A DNA stretch of 64,000 bases from Johnsonella ignava ATCC 51276 (GTDB lineage: Bacteria; Bacillota; Clostridia; Lachnospirales; Lachnospiraceae): positions 171,988 through 235,987 of the forward strand of contig NZ_JH378829.1 in assembly GCF_000235445.1 (NCBI RefSeq), in the 5' to 3' direction. Under the pieces are notes generated by a model. The model was not told where the DNA came from. It saw nothing but the letters and a program-made list of their open reading frames with translations, and did no database searches. Of this stretch, positions 42,984 to 52,548 are shown one piece after another. A program made the position numbers and the translations under genes. Position 1 is the first letter of the stretch; every line of letters begins with the position of its first letter.

Positions 42984-44165
42984 TTATTTTTCTTCAATCA
43001 GTTTTTTAAATACCTCTATTGATTTTTCAATCTTCTGGGTATCAACACAATACGCAAGGCGTACATACTCTTTTGTACCGAAACCTATACCCGGAACAAG
43101 CAAGAGGTCATATTTTTTAGCTCTCTCACAAAATGCTTCTCCGTCTTTTTCAGGGGTTTCTATAAACATATAGAATGCGCCGTCCGGTTTTGCAAGATTA
43201 TATCCCAGCTTTGTAAGATTTTCATAGAGAATCTCTCTGTTTTTCTTATAAACCGACATATCCATCTCAACATCGATACATTTTTCAACTACTCTCTGGA
43301 ACATTGAAGGTGCACATACATAACCGAGAGTTCTTGCCGCACCGCCTACTGCTGCATATACTTCATCATAATTTACTACACTGCTTGGAACAAGTATGTA
43401 TCCGATCCTCTCACCGGGAAGTGAAAGTGATTTTGACCATGAATAATTTATTATAGTGTTATCATACAGCAAGGGTATATGTGCAGGTTTTACATCTGTA
43501 TAAACAAGCTCTCTGTAAGGCTCATCTGTTATTATATAAATCGGTGAACCGTATTCTTCAGATTTTTTCTTTAATACGCTGCATACTTCCTTAAGGTTTG
43601 ATTCCGGATAAATAACTCCTGACGGATTATTCGGAGAATTGATTACAATTGCCTTTGTATTTTTAGTAACTTTCTTCTCAAGTTCAGCTACATCTATATG
43701 AAGCTCTTTTGTAGGTGGTACAAGTACAACTTTTCCGCCCTGTCCTTCTATAAACACCTTATATTCAGGGAAATACGGAACACATACCATAATCTCATCT
43801 TCCGGTGATGCTATAAGTGCACGGAAGGTTATATTGAGTGAAGCTGCGGCACCGCAAGTCATAAATACATTGTTCATGGTATATTTAGTACCGAATCTTC
43901 TGTTTAAATTTTCAGCTATTGCAGTTCTTGTATTATTATCTCCCACTGAGCTTGTATAGCTGTGATAAGCTTTTGGCGGCAGTGTGTCGATCATATTTTT
44001 TATAGTTTCCTGTACCTTTTCAGGTGCAGGTACACTTGGATTTCCAAGACTGAAATCAAGTACATTTTCTTCTCCTACAACAGCTGCCCTGCCCTTTCCA
44101 AACTCAAAAATTTCCCTTATAACCGACCTCGCAGTTCCTAATCTCACCATCTCTTTTGAAATCAT
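42984..44165 (-). CDS. PLP-dependent aminotransferase, class I
   Basis: A 393-aa fold-type I aminotransferase. The PLP lysine is in NYSWSKSLSLPGERIGY (about 235-251), with NSPNNPSGVIYP and DEPYREL for cofactor binding and a C-terminal Arg in GTKEYVRLAY. In this cluster it most plausibly transfers the amino group from the fermented amino acid (Leu or an aromatic one) to 2-oxoglutarate, giving the 2-oxoacid for the dehydrogenase. Substrate specificity cannot be read from motifs. Confidence 0.9.
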   Translation of the reverse strand: MISKEMVRLGTARSVIREIFEFGKGRAAVVGEENVLDFSLGNPSVPAPEKVQETIKNMIDTLPPKAYHSYTSSVGDNNTRTAIAENLNRRFGTKYTMNNVFMTCGAAASLNITFRALIASPEDEIMVCVPYFPEYKVFIEGQGGKVVLVPPTKELHIDVAELEKKVTKNTKAIVINSPNNPSGVIYPESNLKEVCSVLKKKSEEYGSPIYIITDEPYRELVYTDVKPAHIPLLYDNTIINYSWSKSLSLPGERIGYILVPSSVVNYDEVYAAVGGAARTLGYVCAPSMFQRVVEKCIDVEMDMSVYKKNREILYENLTKLGYNLAKPDGAFYMFIETPEKDGEAFCERAKKYDLLLVPGIGFGTKEYVRLAYCVDTQKIEKSIEVFKKLIEEK

Positions 44166-44228
44166 AGTAAATTCCTCCTTAGAAATATTTATTAATTTTT
44201 AGTTATTAAGACTATGTCTGAAACTAAA

Positions 44229-45566
44229 CTATGAATTGCTTACTTTCTGCTTATTACCCGCATCCTGACCGGTAATAAATGCAATAATTGTAAATACTAT
44301 TGAAAACGCTGCTGCAATGCTCAGCCATCCAAAGCCTAAGTTCGCAAGAGGAAGTTTGCTTATGATCTCTTTAAGCGACTCAAATGATTTAACGAATGTA
44401 CTGAGACTCTGTGCAAGACCTACTATAAATGCACCAATCACGGCACCTATATAGGTCATATTATATTTTATAAATTTATCAAAAGCAGTCATTACGACAA
44501 GTGCTATAACCACCGGATAGATTGCCATAAGTACCGGAACCGCATATTGTATAATATTGTCTACTGGTGTTAAAGATATAAAAAAGCTTACAACTACGGA
44601 AGCTATAACTATATATTTATATTTTAACTGTCCGCCCGTTATATTCTCAAAGAAATTGCCACAGGTAGCGGTGAGTCCGACCGATGTTGTAAGGCATGCA
44701 AGTGAAACCACAAGACCTGCACATACCTTTCCTGTACTTCCAAACATACGATCAACTATACCTACAAGAAGTTCCACCCTTGGAGTCTCCTCTGTAAAAT
44801 ATTCTCCTGCAGTAGCTCCGACAAAAGTAAGTCCTCCGTATACAAATGCTAAAAGTATAAAGGTTACTATACCTACGCCTATCATGGCACTAAACTGCTC
44901 TTTTTTATCAGTATATCCACGCCTTACCAAGTCCGTAATTACAATACCTGACATAAGTGCGGAGCCGAGAGCGTCCATGGTCTGGTATCCTTCAGTAAAT
45001 CCAATCATGAAAAACGGTTTTACAGGTGTATCCTGCATCTGTCCCATAGGTTTTATAATTGATGTTACTATTATAATAATCAAGACTATAAGAAGTCCGG
45101 GAGTTAAATATTTTCCTATTTTATCTATAACTTTTCCGGGATTAAGCACCAGAAAAAGTGTTATAGCAAAAAATATAACTGAAGTTACAATCGAAGTTAC
45201 CTGTATGGGAACATTCGGAAGTATCTGCCTTACAGCTACCTCATGAGTTGTAGCGGCAGTTCTGGGGACTGAAAACAAGGGTCCTATTATAAGTATTGAA
45301 ACTGCCCCAAGTATTTTTGAAAAAGTCGGGCTTACTCTCTTGCCCAGATCGTCCGCTTTTCCTCCGACACTTGCAGTTACTATAACACCTACCACCGGAA
45401 TCAGCGGATCGCTCATTATAAAGCCAAGCATTATCTCATACCATCTTTTTCCTGCCATAACCCCTATATGTGGCGGAAATATAAGATTTCCCGCCCCGAA
45501 AAAAATAGCGAAAAGTGCAAATCCTACGATAATTATATCCTTAATAGATTTATTGCTATTTTCCAT
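44229..45566 (-). CDS. brnQ: Branched-chain amino acid transporter, BrnQ/LIVCS family
   Basis: A 445-aa membrane protein with about 12 helices. The family opening is VGFALFAIFFGAGNLIFPP (about 14-32), followed by an aromatic-rich loop and GYQTMDALGSALMSG. It carries Leu, Ile and Val with Na+ or H+. It lies inside the fermentation gene string, 29 nt after the hydroxyacid dehydrogenase, which is the main sequence argument for leucine as substrate. Confidence 0.93.
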   Translation of the reverse strand: MENSNKSIKDIIIVGFALFAIFFGAGNLIFPPHIGVMAGKRWYEIMLGFIMSDPLIPVVGVIVTASVGGKADDLGKRVSPTFSKILGAVSILIIGPLFSVPRTAATTHEVAVRQILPNVPIQVTSIVTSVIFFAITLFLVLNPGKVIDKIGKYLTPGLLIVLIIIIVTSIIKPMGQMQDTPVKPFFMIGFTEGYQTMDALGSALMSGIVITDLVRRGYTDKKEQFSAMIGVGIVTFILLAFVYGGLTFVGATAGEYFTEETPRVELLVGIVDRMFGSTGKVCAGLVVSLACLTTSVGLTATCGNFFENITGGQLKYKYIVIASVVVSFFISLTPVDNIIQYAVPVLMAIYPVVIALVVMTAFDKFIKYNMTYIGAVIGAFIVGLAQSLSTFVKSFESLKEIISKLPLANLGFGWLSIAAAFSIVFTIIAFITGQDAGNKQKVSNS

Positions 45567-45595
45567 TTTATTCCTCTTTCCTGACCTTTTATATA

Positions 45596-46579
45596 TTATA
45601 AGCCGTTTACTATATTATTTGGTTTTTCACCGTTTTTTACCCTGCGCATATTTTCATATGACCAGCTGTACATACGCATAAAAGCATCATCTGTGGTTCC
45701 TGCCATATGGGGTGTCATGGTAAGTCTTTTTTTGCCTTCCTCAGTAAGCCTGAAAAGAGGATGGTCTGCTTCAGGCGGTTCAGGTGCTATAACATCAAGT
45801 CCTGCTATAACCTTTCCTGAATTTAAAGCCTCTGCAAGGTCCTCATTATTAACTATCTCGCCCCTGGCAACATTTATTATGATAACATTATCTTTCATTT
45901 TAGCTATTGAATTTTTATTTACCAACCCTATTGTTTCCGGCTGTACAGGTACATGATATGATAAAATATCACATTTTTCGTAAAGCTCATCATAATTTGT
46001 ATATTTAAGGTTATATTTTTCTTCAAATTCTTTATCACAACGTATTACATCAGTATACATAAGCTTGCAGCCGAAAGCGTTAAGGAATTTTACCACCGAC
46101 TTGCCTATTGCACCGACACCTACAAGTCCTACTGTTTTTCCTCCAAGTTCGGTATGACCTTTTACACGAAACTCCTTAAAAACTTCATTAAATTTTCCGT
46201 TTTTTATCTCTGAATCGGCATAAGCGAGATTTTTAAGACAGGCAAGCATAAGAAGCACTGCATGCTCGGCAACGGAAGCAGCATTTACCGCCCTGTTATT
46301 ACATACATATACTGAATTTTCCTTTGCCGCCTCAAGATCTATCTTGTCATATCCCACACCTAAAGACTGTATCAGCTTAAGATTTGGAAGACTTTTTATA
46401 ACATCCCTTCTTATAAAATCAACCGGTCCGCAAAAAATTATATCCGCTCCGTTAAATTTTTCAATTAATTCCTCATCACTGCATGGCAGTTTAACATATT
46501 CAAACTCAAAGCCTTCAGGTTTATTTTTGCCAAACTTCTCTACATGCTGCTCTGGAAATGTACATTTAACTTTAAACAT
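45596..46579 (-). CDS. D-2-hydroxyacid dehydrogenase
   Basis: A 327-aa NAD-dependent D-isomer-specific dehydrogenase. The Rossmann motif GLVGVGAIGKSV lies at about 148-159. Catalytic Arg is in INVARGEIVN, Glu in PEPPEADHPL and His in MTPHMAGTT. It would reduce the 2-oxoacid to (R)-2-hydroxyacid, for example 2-oxoisocaproate to 2-hydroxyisocaproate, as LdhA does in C. difficile, though this protein is of the phosphoglycerate-dehydrogenase-like branch. It starts 178 nt after hadA, with a hairpin in the gap. Confidence 0.9.
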   Translation of the reverse strand: MFKVKCTFPEQHVEKFGKNKPEGFEFEYVKLPCSDEELIEKFNGADIIFCGPVDFIRRDVIKSLPNLKLIQSLGVGYDKIDLEAAKENSVYVCNNRAVNAASVAEHAVLLMLACLKNLAYADSEIKNGKFNEVFKEFRVKGHTELGGKTVGLVGVGAIGKSVVKFLNAFGCKLMYTDVIRCDKEFEEKYNLKYTNYDELYEKCDILSYHVPVQPETIGLVNKNSIAKMKDNVIIINVARGEIVNNEDLAEALNSGKVIAGLDVIAPEPPEADHPLFRLTEEGKKRLTMTPHMAGTTDDAFMRMYSWSYENMRRVKNGEKPNNIVNGL

Positions 46580-46674
46580 CTCATATTCTCCTTAAAATTT
46601 AAATATTATTACTTGATTTATATCGGATTAACCGTTATCAGCTTAAGTATCATATCAATTACTTTCGGCTATCC

Positions 46675-46705
46675 AAGGAAACGACGATCAAATCATCGTT
46701 TCCTT
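46675..46705. terminator. 14-bp hairpin between hadA and the dehydrogenase gene
   Basis: AAGGAAACGACGAT/ATCATCGTTTCCTT with a 3-nt loop and one mismatch. No T-tract follows on either strand; it may set mRNA stability or differential expression. Confidence 0.5.
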
Positions 46706-46757
46706 AAGCTTAATCATCCATAAAGATTAATCCGCCATTTTAGTACCATATCGCAGA

Positions 46758-47987
46758 CTATTTCTTTTCCCAGATATATATATCGCCTTCATTAAGCAAT
46801 TTATCTATACCGGTATCATCATATCCAAGTTCCTTGAGAATTTCCTTTCCCTGTTCACCTATAAAAGGTCCTTTTTTATAGTCGGGATTTCCCATTTCTT
46901 CAAATTTAACAGGAAGTCTTACAAGTCTTTTTACGCTGCCGTTGCCGTAATCCATGTCATAAAAACAGTTATTTGCTTCAGCCTGAGGATCATGCATGAT
47001 CTCCATCCAGTTTTGAGCCGGTGCAAACGGTATATCCGCTTCTCTGAATATCTTATTCCATTCTTCAAGCGTTTTCTTTCCAATAGCTTCCATAACTATA
47101 TCATAAAGCTTCGGTCCGAGTTTATTGCTCTGCATATTCTGAACCGGGAAGTAATCCTCGTCCTCTGCCATATCTTCTCTGCCTATTACAGTTATAAACT
47201 TCTTGTAATATGTATTATAATCAGGCATACAGGTCTGTATATATCTGTCATCAGCCGTCTTCCATGCTGCATTAAACGGATTTGCACTCTCTCTTACATC
47301 TATAGGGTAATTCTTTGCTATTCCGTCATAGTTTGCAGCCTGTATCATCATACCGAAATTATATATAGCACTTTCAAAGAGAGATGTTTCAACTTTCTCA
47401 CCAACTCCCTTTGTTTTTGCCTGATATAAAGCCGCAAGTATTCCAGCCGCAAGGTTCATACCTACATTGTGATCACCTATGCCCGGAACCACATTCATAG
47501 GAACACTTCCCCTCTGCCTTAATGAATCAAGATAACCTCCTCTTGCAAAAAAGGCTGTAAAATCAAAACCGGGAAGATCTTTATCAGGACCATACTGCCC
47601 GTAACCCGTACATATAGCATACACGAGCTTCGGATATTTCTTCTTTAAGGTTTCATAGTCAAGTCCCGCCCTTTCAAGTGCCTGAACTCTCCAGTTTGTA
47701 ATAAGGACATCTGCCGTATCAAGAAGTTTAAAAAATGCTTCTCTGCCTCCGGGTTTCCTTATGTCGATTGATATGCAGCGTTTGTTTCCGTTTTCAAGAT
47801 CCCATGTAGTATTTTCATACATATTAAGCGGTCTTCCTTCAGAAGGTGCTGTATACCTAAGCGGATCCCCCTTTGCTGTTTCAATCTTGATAACATCTGC
47901 TCCTAAATCTGCCATAAACCTGCCTGCGGCAGCTGCCGCAATAAATGTTGCAAGCTCTATGACCCTTATCCCCTCTAATGGTTTCAT
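46758..47987 (-). CDS. hadA: Class III CoA-transferase (2-hydroxyacyl-CoA transferase, HadA-like)
   Basis: A 409-aa CaiB/FRC-family CoA-transferase. The opening is MKPLEGIRVIELATFIAAAAAGR (location 1-23), then KGDPLRY, NGNKRCISIDIRKPGG and GYGQYGPDKDLPGFD with the catalytic Asp (about 158-160). It would move CoA from the final acyl-CoA to the 2-hydroxyacid. The start has AAAGGAGGA 5 nt upstream and is 14 nt from the transporter gene. Confidence 0.9.
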   Translation of the reverse strand: MKPLEGIRVIELATFIAAAAAGRFMADLGADVIKIETAKGDPLRYTAPSEGRPLNMYENTTWDLENGNKRCISIDIRKPGGREAFFKLLDTADVLITNWRVQALERAGLDYETLKKKYPKLVYAICTGYGQYGPDKDLPGFDFTAFFARGGYLDSLRQRGSVPMNVVPGIGDHNVGMNLAAGILAALYQAKTKGVGEKVETSLFESAIYNFGMMIQAANYDGIAKNYPIDVRESANPFNAAWKTADDRYIQTCMPDYNTYYKKFITVIGREDMAEDEDYFPVQNMQSNKLGPKLYDIVMEAIGKKTLEEWNKIFREADIPFAPAQNWMEIMHDPQAEANNCFYDMDYGNGSVKRLVRLPVKFEEMGNPDYKKGPFIGEQGKEILKELGYDDTGIDKLLNEGDIYIWEKK

Positions 47988-48001
47988 AAAAATCCTCCTT
48001 T

Positions 48002-49156
48002 TTATTGTTTATCAAATCCGGTTAATATCATATGCAGTACATATGGTATCATTATGACCGGTATTGTTAAATATCCAAGGTATTTATAACCTACGGCAAC
48101 TATTTTATTAAGCCCAAACTGTGCTATTGCAAAAGCTAAAATCGTAAATACAAATGTAACTGCAATCATTTTAATACCGGGTTTACCGTCAGGCTTATAA
48201 TTTTTATCAATAGAAACACATACTCTGTTTGACATACCGGCAATCATATTTACAGCAGTTGATATGGAACCCAGAACTATAAGGATAGATATAACCGGTC
48301 TTAAAAATGCTGTCGCAACTCCTCTGTTTACAAGTATAAGAAGAGGTACATCCGCATTCGGAAAAGACGGGTCGTTTCTAATCGCCATAAGACCTAATAC
48401 TGCCATAAGACAAACTACGGTATTTACAGCAAAACCCTGTTTCATTGAAACCTTTGCATCATTTTCATCTTTAAATGCTCCTGCATGTTGTACAAGCAGT
48501 CCTATGGCACCCAGTTGGAATGCGGCATATACAACTCCGCTCAGTACTGAAATACCCACAGGTGATGGAGAAGCGGCATCGGATGAAATATTTTTTATTA
48601 TATCATTCCACTGTACAATTATATTCGGTATATATACTATAATAAGCCCTGCAACGATAAGAACCGACAATGTAGATGCGACCTTGCGTACTACATTTGT
48701 TCCATAAACCGCTACAGTAAATATAAACAGCCCTGTAAATACGGTTCCAATCCAATAATTGAGTCCAAAGGCACTTTTCATAGTACCAACTCCTGTAGCA
48801 AAGGCTGCGGCAGGTGCGACACATATGGTAGCTATATATACAAGTTCGTATAAGTTTGAAAATATAAACTGCAATATATCTGAAACTTCTTTTCCAAAAA
48901 CATCATTAAATCTGTAAAAGCTGTCATTGAAACTCCTATAATCATAAAGTTCATGTTTTTTAGCATATTTAAGAGCATACCACTGATAAAATGCACCTAT
49001 GAGCTGCGTTAGCACACAGGTGAAAAACGCCCATATGCCGAAGTTAATAAAATAAGTCCTCAGTTGGTTGCCTGAAGCAAAGCCTCCGCCAAACTGCGTA
49101 GTAAACCACACGAAAGCTACACCGATCGTTACCGGCATCTTATCCTTTTTTATCAT
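48002..49156 (-). CDS. YkvI-type membrane transporter
   Basis: A 384-aa membrane protein with about ten helices, resembling YkvI proteins (a branch of the amino acid/polyamine/cation transporter fold). It shows the early TTQFGGGFASGNQ glycine-rich break in helix 1. It may take up the substrate amino acid or export the acid product; location between hadC and hadA ties it to this pathway. Specificity is unknown. Confidence 0.82.
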   Translation of the reverse strand: MIKKDKMPVTIGVAFVWFTTQFGGGFASGNQLRTYFINFGIWAFFTCVLTQLIGAFYQWYALKYAKKHELYDYRSFNDSFYRFNDVFGKEVSDILQFIFSNLYELVYIATICVAPAAAFATGVGTMKSAFGLNYWIGTVFTGLFIFTVAVYGTNVVRKVASTLSVLIVAGLIIVYIPNIIVQWNDIIKNISSDAASPSPVGISVLSGVVYAAFQLGAIGLLVQHAGAFKDENDAKVSMKQGFAVNTVVCLMAVLGLMAIRNDPSFPNADVPLLILVNRGVATAFLRPVISILIVLGSISTAVNMIAGMSNRVCVSIDKNYKPDGKPGIKMIAVTFVFTILAFAIAQFGLNKIVAVGYKYLGYLTIPVIMIPYVLHMILTGFDKQ

Positions 49157-49259
49157 AAATATACCTCCAAATTTTACAACAATTTAATTTTGTTGAAATT
49201 TTATCAATCAAACTTTACAAACATAGTATATATATTATTTATCTGGAAAAAATAAATTT

Positions 49260-50372
49260 CTAAAGCATTTCCTTAAATGCCTGTACCATGGTTCCTGCCT
49301 GCTGGTAGTTTACCATCTGTCTGTCAACTTCTATATTTATATGTGCAAGTCCTGCCTTGTCGCAGGCCCTTTTTATAGGCACATAATCAAATTCCTCCGG
49401 ATCACAGAATTTTGTCATAAGCACAAGTATACCTTTTGCTTTATGTTTTTTTGCTTCATCTATGATATAATCAACCCTCTTTTTATCTCTGTCGTAAAGC
49501 AAAGTACAATTATCCATAGCAGCAAACTTTTCTGCAAGATCATCAAGCGGACTTTTTGAATCCGGGATATCTGTTCTGTACTGCCTCGACTCATGTGCGA
49601 CATCATCTGCAACTATCTTTAAATTATTTTTATCAAATATTTCAAGAAGACTTGGAGAATCTGCGAGTATTCCGGTAACATATACCCTGTATTCATTGTT
49701 ATCCTCAGGTTCACTTTTAAGTGCATCTATAAGCTGTCTTACAAGAGCCGTATGTTCTTCTTTAAGCATGAACCATGCACTTTTAAATACATCATTGCGC
49801 TGTGAAGCACTTATTTTTTTAACAGCAGCAATTTCAGAAAATTCCCTCATAACAGCATTATGCTCATTATAAATCCTATTACTTTCAGCAAGCTTTTCTT
49901 CACTGAATTTATTTCCGGTGATTTTCTCAAGATCTTTTATAACTCTCTCATAACTACTTTTTGTAAATTTTATTCCATAATCAGGCTTTCTGTTCTGAGG
50001 ATATGACATGGGTATAAACGGTATATCTTTTACTGCATATTTCCAGTTCTGACCAAGTGTTTTAAGCGAATCGCACAGCGAAGGTATAACAATTGCAGAA
50101 ACTCCCTTGTATTTTCCTTTTATACCAAGCTCAAGCACTGTCTGCATTATTGAACATATAAATGCCGGATAATAGGTTTTTGCTTCTCTGACCTCCATAT
50201 CGGCACCCCATACTCCCATAGGCACTATGCCCATAGAATGTATTATTTCTTCAGGTGTATAAACCGGAGCCACTGCCACAACTTTTTTATTTTCAGCAAG
50301 ATATTTTTCAAGCTGTTTTTCCGGTGAAACTGCAACATTATGCAGTATATCAAGTATTTCCTGTATTTTCAT
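49260..50372 (-). CDS. hadC: (R)-2-hydroxyacyl-CoA dehydratase, beta subunit (HadC-like)
   Basis: A 370-aa HgdB/HadC-family subunit. It carries the opening VSPEKQLEKYLAENKK, TPEEIIHSMGIVPMGVWG (about 41-58), FICSIMQTVLELG, IPSLCDSLKTLGQN and GILVLMTKFCDPEEFDY; the three Cys (about 73, 100, 310) are candidate [4Fe-4S] ligands. The start at 50372 follows the hadB stop by 1 nt, with GGAGGG about 8 nt upstream; the open frame to 50477 overlaps hadB and is a basic non-homologous stretch. Confidence 0.93.
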   Translation of the reverse strand: MKIQEILDILHNVAVSPEKQLEKYLAENKKVVAVAPVYTPEEIIHSMGIVPMGVWGADMEVREAKTYYPAFICSIMQTVLELGIKGKYKGVSAIVIPSLCDSLKTLGQNWKYAVKDIPFIPMSYPQNRKPDYGIKFTKSSYERVIKDLEKITGNKFSEEKLAESNRIYNEHNAVMREFSEIAAVKKISASQRNDVFKSAWFMLKEEHTALVRQLIDALKSEPEDNNEYRVYVTGILADSPSLLEIFDKNNLKIVADDVAHESRQYRTDIPDSKSPLDDLAEKFAAMDNCTLLYDRDKKRVDYIIDEAKKHKAKGILVLMTKFCDPEEFDYVPIKRACDKAGLAHINIEVDRQMVNYQQAGTMVQAFKEML

Positions 50373-50373
50373 G

Positions 50374-51609
50374 CTATCTACCCTCCTTAACCGCTTCCAT
50401 AATTTCCATAAGTCCCTGTACCCTTGTTTCGTACTGAGCTTCCGAGAAATTCCTCGGGTCTGCCTGATCTCCGTCAAATGAAGTCAGCGGGATAGAACAT
50501 GCGTCAGCAACCTGTCTGCTCATCTCAGGCATAAATCCTGACCATAATTTACATGAACGGTTTGTATGCACTAAAAGCCCCTCAACTGAATTATCCTTGC
50601 AAAGCTTAATCCTCTTATCTCTTGCCTTTTCGATATTCATACAGTTGGGTACACCTGCATATGCTCTGCACATACCGTCAAAATCATCATATATAAATCC
50701 AAAGGCATCAGCATAAATTGTAGTAACCATATTTATACCACGACTCTTAAGTGCGGTTGAAGTTACCCTGAGCCACGGCCAGCACGCTATACCTTCAAAC
50801 ATTATCCTGTATTTTTCTTCGCCTTTAAATGTTGATTCTCCCTTTTCATGGTTTTCTTTATATTCCTTAAGGAGAGTCTCCATAGCATCAGCAGCTTCCT
50901 CTTTTCCACGTGCAGTTACCATAACTGCCATATGGTTAAGTAAATCAAATCCGTTAAACGGTGAAGGCTTATACTTTGCCTGAGCCGTTGCCTCAAGCCA
51001 TGCCCTGCTGCTTCTTCCGGATATTTCTTTTACTTTTTTATATTTTTCATCATCCCATTTTTTACCGGTTATCTTTTCAAGTTGATGTATCGCATCCCAA
51101 AATTGTGCCCTGATATATTCAGTCATAGCATCAGAAACCTCATAATCGGGATTAAACGGTATATCTATCATAATCATAGGTATATCAAGTTCTTTTGCTA
51201 TATTTTCATACCATTTAATCATACAGTTACATATATTATTGCAACAAAGCACAAAATCAGGCTGCGGCATATTCTGCTCAGGTGCATCTTTAAGCTTCAT
51301 ATATGCAAGCGATATCCTGGCATATGCACATATATCATTTGAATATCCGTCGCTTTCACTCTCAATACACATCCTTTCACCGCCGCCCCTTGCTGCGATT
51401 CCTGCCGCCTGATTCTCAGGATAACATACATAAAGCCCCAGTGTTTCAGGTATCTCTACCGGAAAATTGCTTGCACACCAACCTACAAGCTCTCCCCTTT
51501 CCTTTGCCTCTATACAATCGCTGTAAGCCTTTGCAGCTATCATTCCGAGCTTGAATTTAGCTGAATTAGGATCAGGTGCGGGTTTACTCTTTTTAACTTC
51601 CTCTCCCAT
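50374..51609 (-). CDS. hadB: (R)-2-hydroxyacyl-CoA dehydratase, alpha subunit (HadB-like)
   Basis: A 411-aa catalytic subunit resembling C. difficile HadB closely as I recall it: YPENQAAGIAARG, SNDICAYARISL, FVLCCNNICNCMIKWYENI, NGFDLLNHMAV, FKGEEKYRIMFEGIACWPW, TNRSCKLWS and SFDGDQADPRNF. Cysteines in DICAY, CCNNIC and RSCK are the expected iron-sulfur ligands. With HadC it removes water from 2-hydroxyacyl-CoA through a ketyl radical after activation by HadI. The start has AAGGAGGAAA upstream. Confidence 0.95.
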   Translation of the reverse strand: MGEEVKKSKPAPDPNSAKFKLGMIAAKAYSDCIEAKERGELVGWCASNFPVEIPETLGLYVCYPENQAAGIAARGGGERMCIESESDGYSNDICAYARISLAYMKLKDAPEQNMPQPDFVLCCNNICNCMIKWYENIAKELDIPMIMIDIPFNPDYEVSDAMTEYIRAQFWDAIHQLEKITGKKWDDEKYKKVKEISGRSSRAWLEATAQAKYKPSPFNGFDLLNHMAVMVTARGKEEAADAMETLLKEYKENHEKGESTFKGEEKYRIMFEGIACWPWLRVTSTALKSRGINMVTTIYADAFGFIYDDFDGMCRAYAGVPNCMNIEKARDKRIKLCKDNSVEGLLVHTNRSCKLWSGFMPEMSRQVADACSIPLTSFDGDQADPRNFSEAQYETRVQGLMEIMEAVKEGR

Positions 51610-51652
51610 CTTAAATTTCCTCCTTGTGTATCTTATATATTTATATATATCC

Positions 51653-51714
51653 GTAGAAATAATGATTATATGATTAATTATTAAATAAAATAATGATTAA
51701 ATCATTGTTTCTAC
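51653..51714. terminator. 15-bp hairpin between hadI and hadB
   Basis: GTAGAAATAATGATT/AATCATTGTTTCTAC (one G-U) with a 32-nt loop, lying between the hadI stop and hadB start. It lacks a T-tract directly after it and may be a processing or stabilising element giving hadI a different mRNA level from hadBC. Confidence 0.5.
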
Positions 51715-51729
51715 AAACAATAATAAAAG

Positions 51730-52515
51730 CTAATTTTCTCCCTGCTTTACTTTACTAAATCCGTAAATTGCGGCTCCTAAGGCTCCCATAATCTGTGCCT
51801 TTTCGTCATAAGCAATATCCATGCCGAGCTCCCTTGACATAGCCCGTCTTATAGCGGCATTCCTTGCCACGCCGCCACTCATACATACCTTTTCACGAAC
51901 ACCTACCCTTTTGGCAAGTGCAGCAGTCCTTGCTGCCACCGACCTGCATATACCCTCAACAAGATCAGGTATTTTTGCTCCCGCAGCAAGTTGTGATATA
52001 ACTTCGGATTCCGCAAATACAGTACATGTACTTGAAATTGATACGGGATTTTGTGATTTCTGAGCTTCAATTTCAAGCTGTTCTATCTTGAGGTTAAGAA
52101 TGTTTGCCATAACATCTAAAAACCGTCCTGTACCTGCGGCGCATTTATCATTCATAACAAAATTTATCATTCTTCCCTGTTCATTTAATGCAAGTACCTT
52201 TGCATCCTGTCCACCTATATCAATTATTGTCCTTGCATCATTAAAGATCCTATACACACCAAGTGCATGACATGAAAGTTCGCTTACCTGATGATCCGCT
52301 CCTTCATATGTCTGCCTGCCGTAGCCCGTAGCCACTGTACAGCTCATATCACCAATAGCCAGACCGCTTTCTTCCATTACGCCCTCTACCGCTTTAGGTA
52401 CACCGTCAGTTCCGACTGTGGCAACTACGACCGAGGAAGCAATGATATCGCTGCCGTCTTTTAAAATCACTGCCTTTGATGTGGTTGAGCCAATATCAAT
52501 TCCTAATGTATACAT
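51730..52515 (-). CDS. hadI: 2-hydroxyacyl-CoA dehydratase activator (HadI-like ATPase)
   Basis: A 261-aa ASKHA-fold ATPase, homodimeric with one bridging [4Fe-4S] cluster, that injects one electron into HadBC using ATP. ATP motif GIDIGSTTSKAVI (5-17), cluster cysteines in NDKCAAGTGRFLDV (about C124) and SSTCTVFAESEV (about C163), plus IDIGGQDAKV and MSGGVARN. It is the first gene of the cluster. Confidence 0.95.
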   Translation of the reverse strand: MYTLGIDIGSTTSKAVILKDGSDIIASSVVVATVGTDGVPKAVEGVMEESGLAIGDMSCTVATGYGRQTYEGADHQVSELSCHALGVYRIFNDARTIIDIGGQDAKVLALNEQGRMINFVMNDKCAAGTGRFLDVMANILNLKIEQLEIEAQKSQNPVSISSTCTVFAESEVISQLAAGAKIPDLVEGICRSVAARTAALAKRVGVREKVCMSGGVARNAAIRRAMSRELGMDIAYDEKAQIMGALGAAIYGFSKVKQGEN

Positions 52516-52548
52516 ATTATTACCATATTCTTCTTGTTTTCTTGTAGC

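Noticed and set aside
44557..45246. 229-codon plus-strand ORF inside brnQ
   Set aside because: Antisense to a membrane protein gene whose motifs are clear on the other strand; no ribosome binding site.
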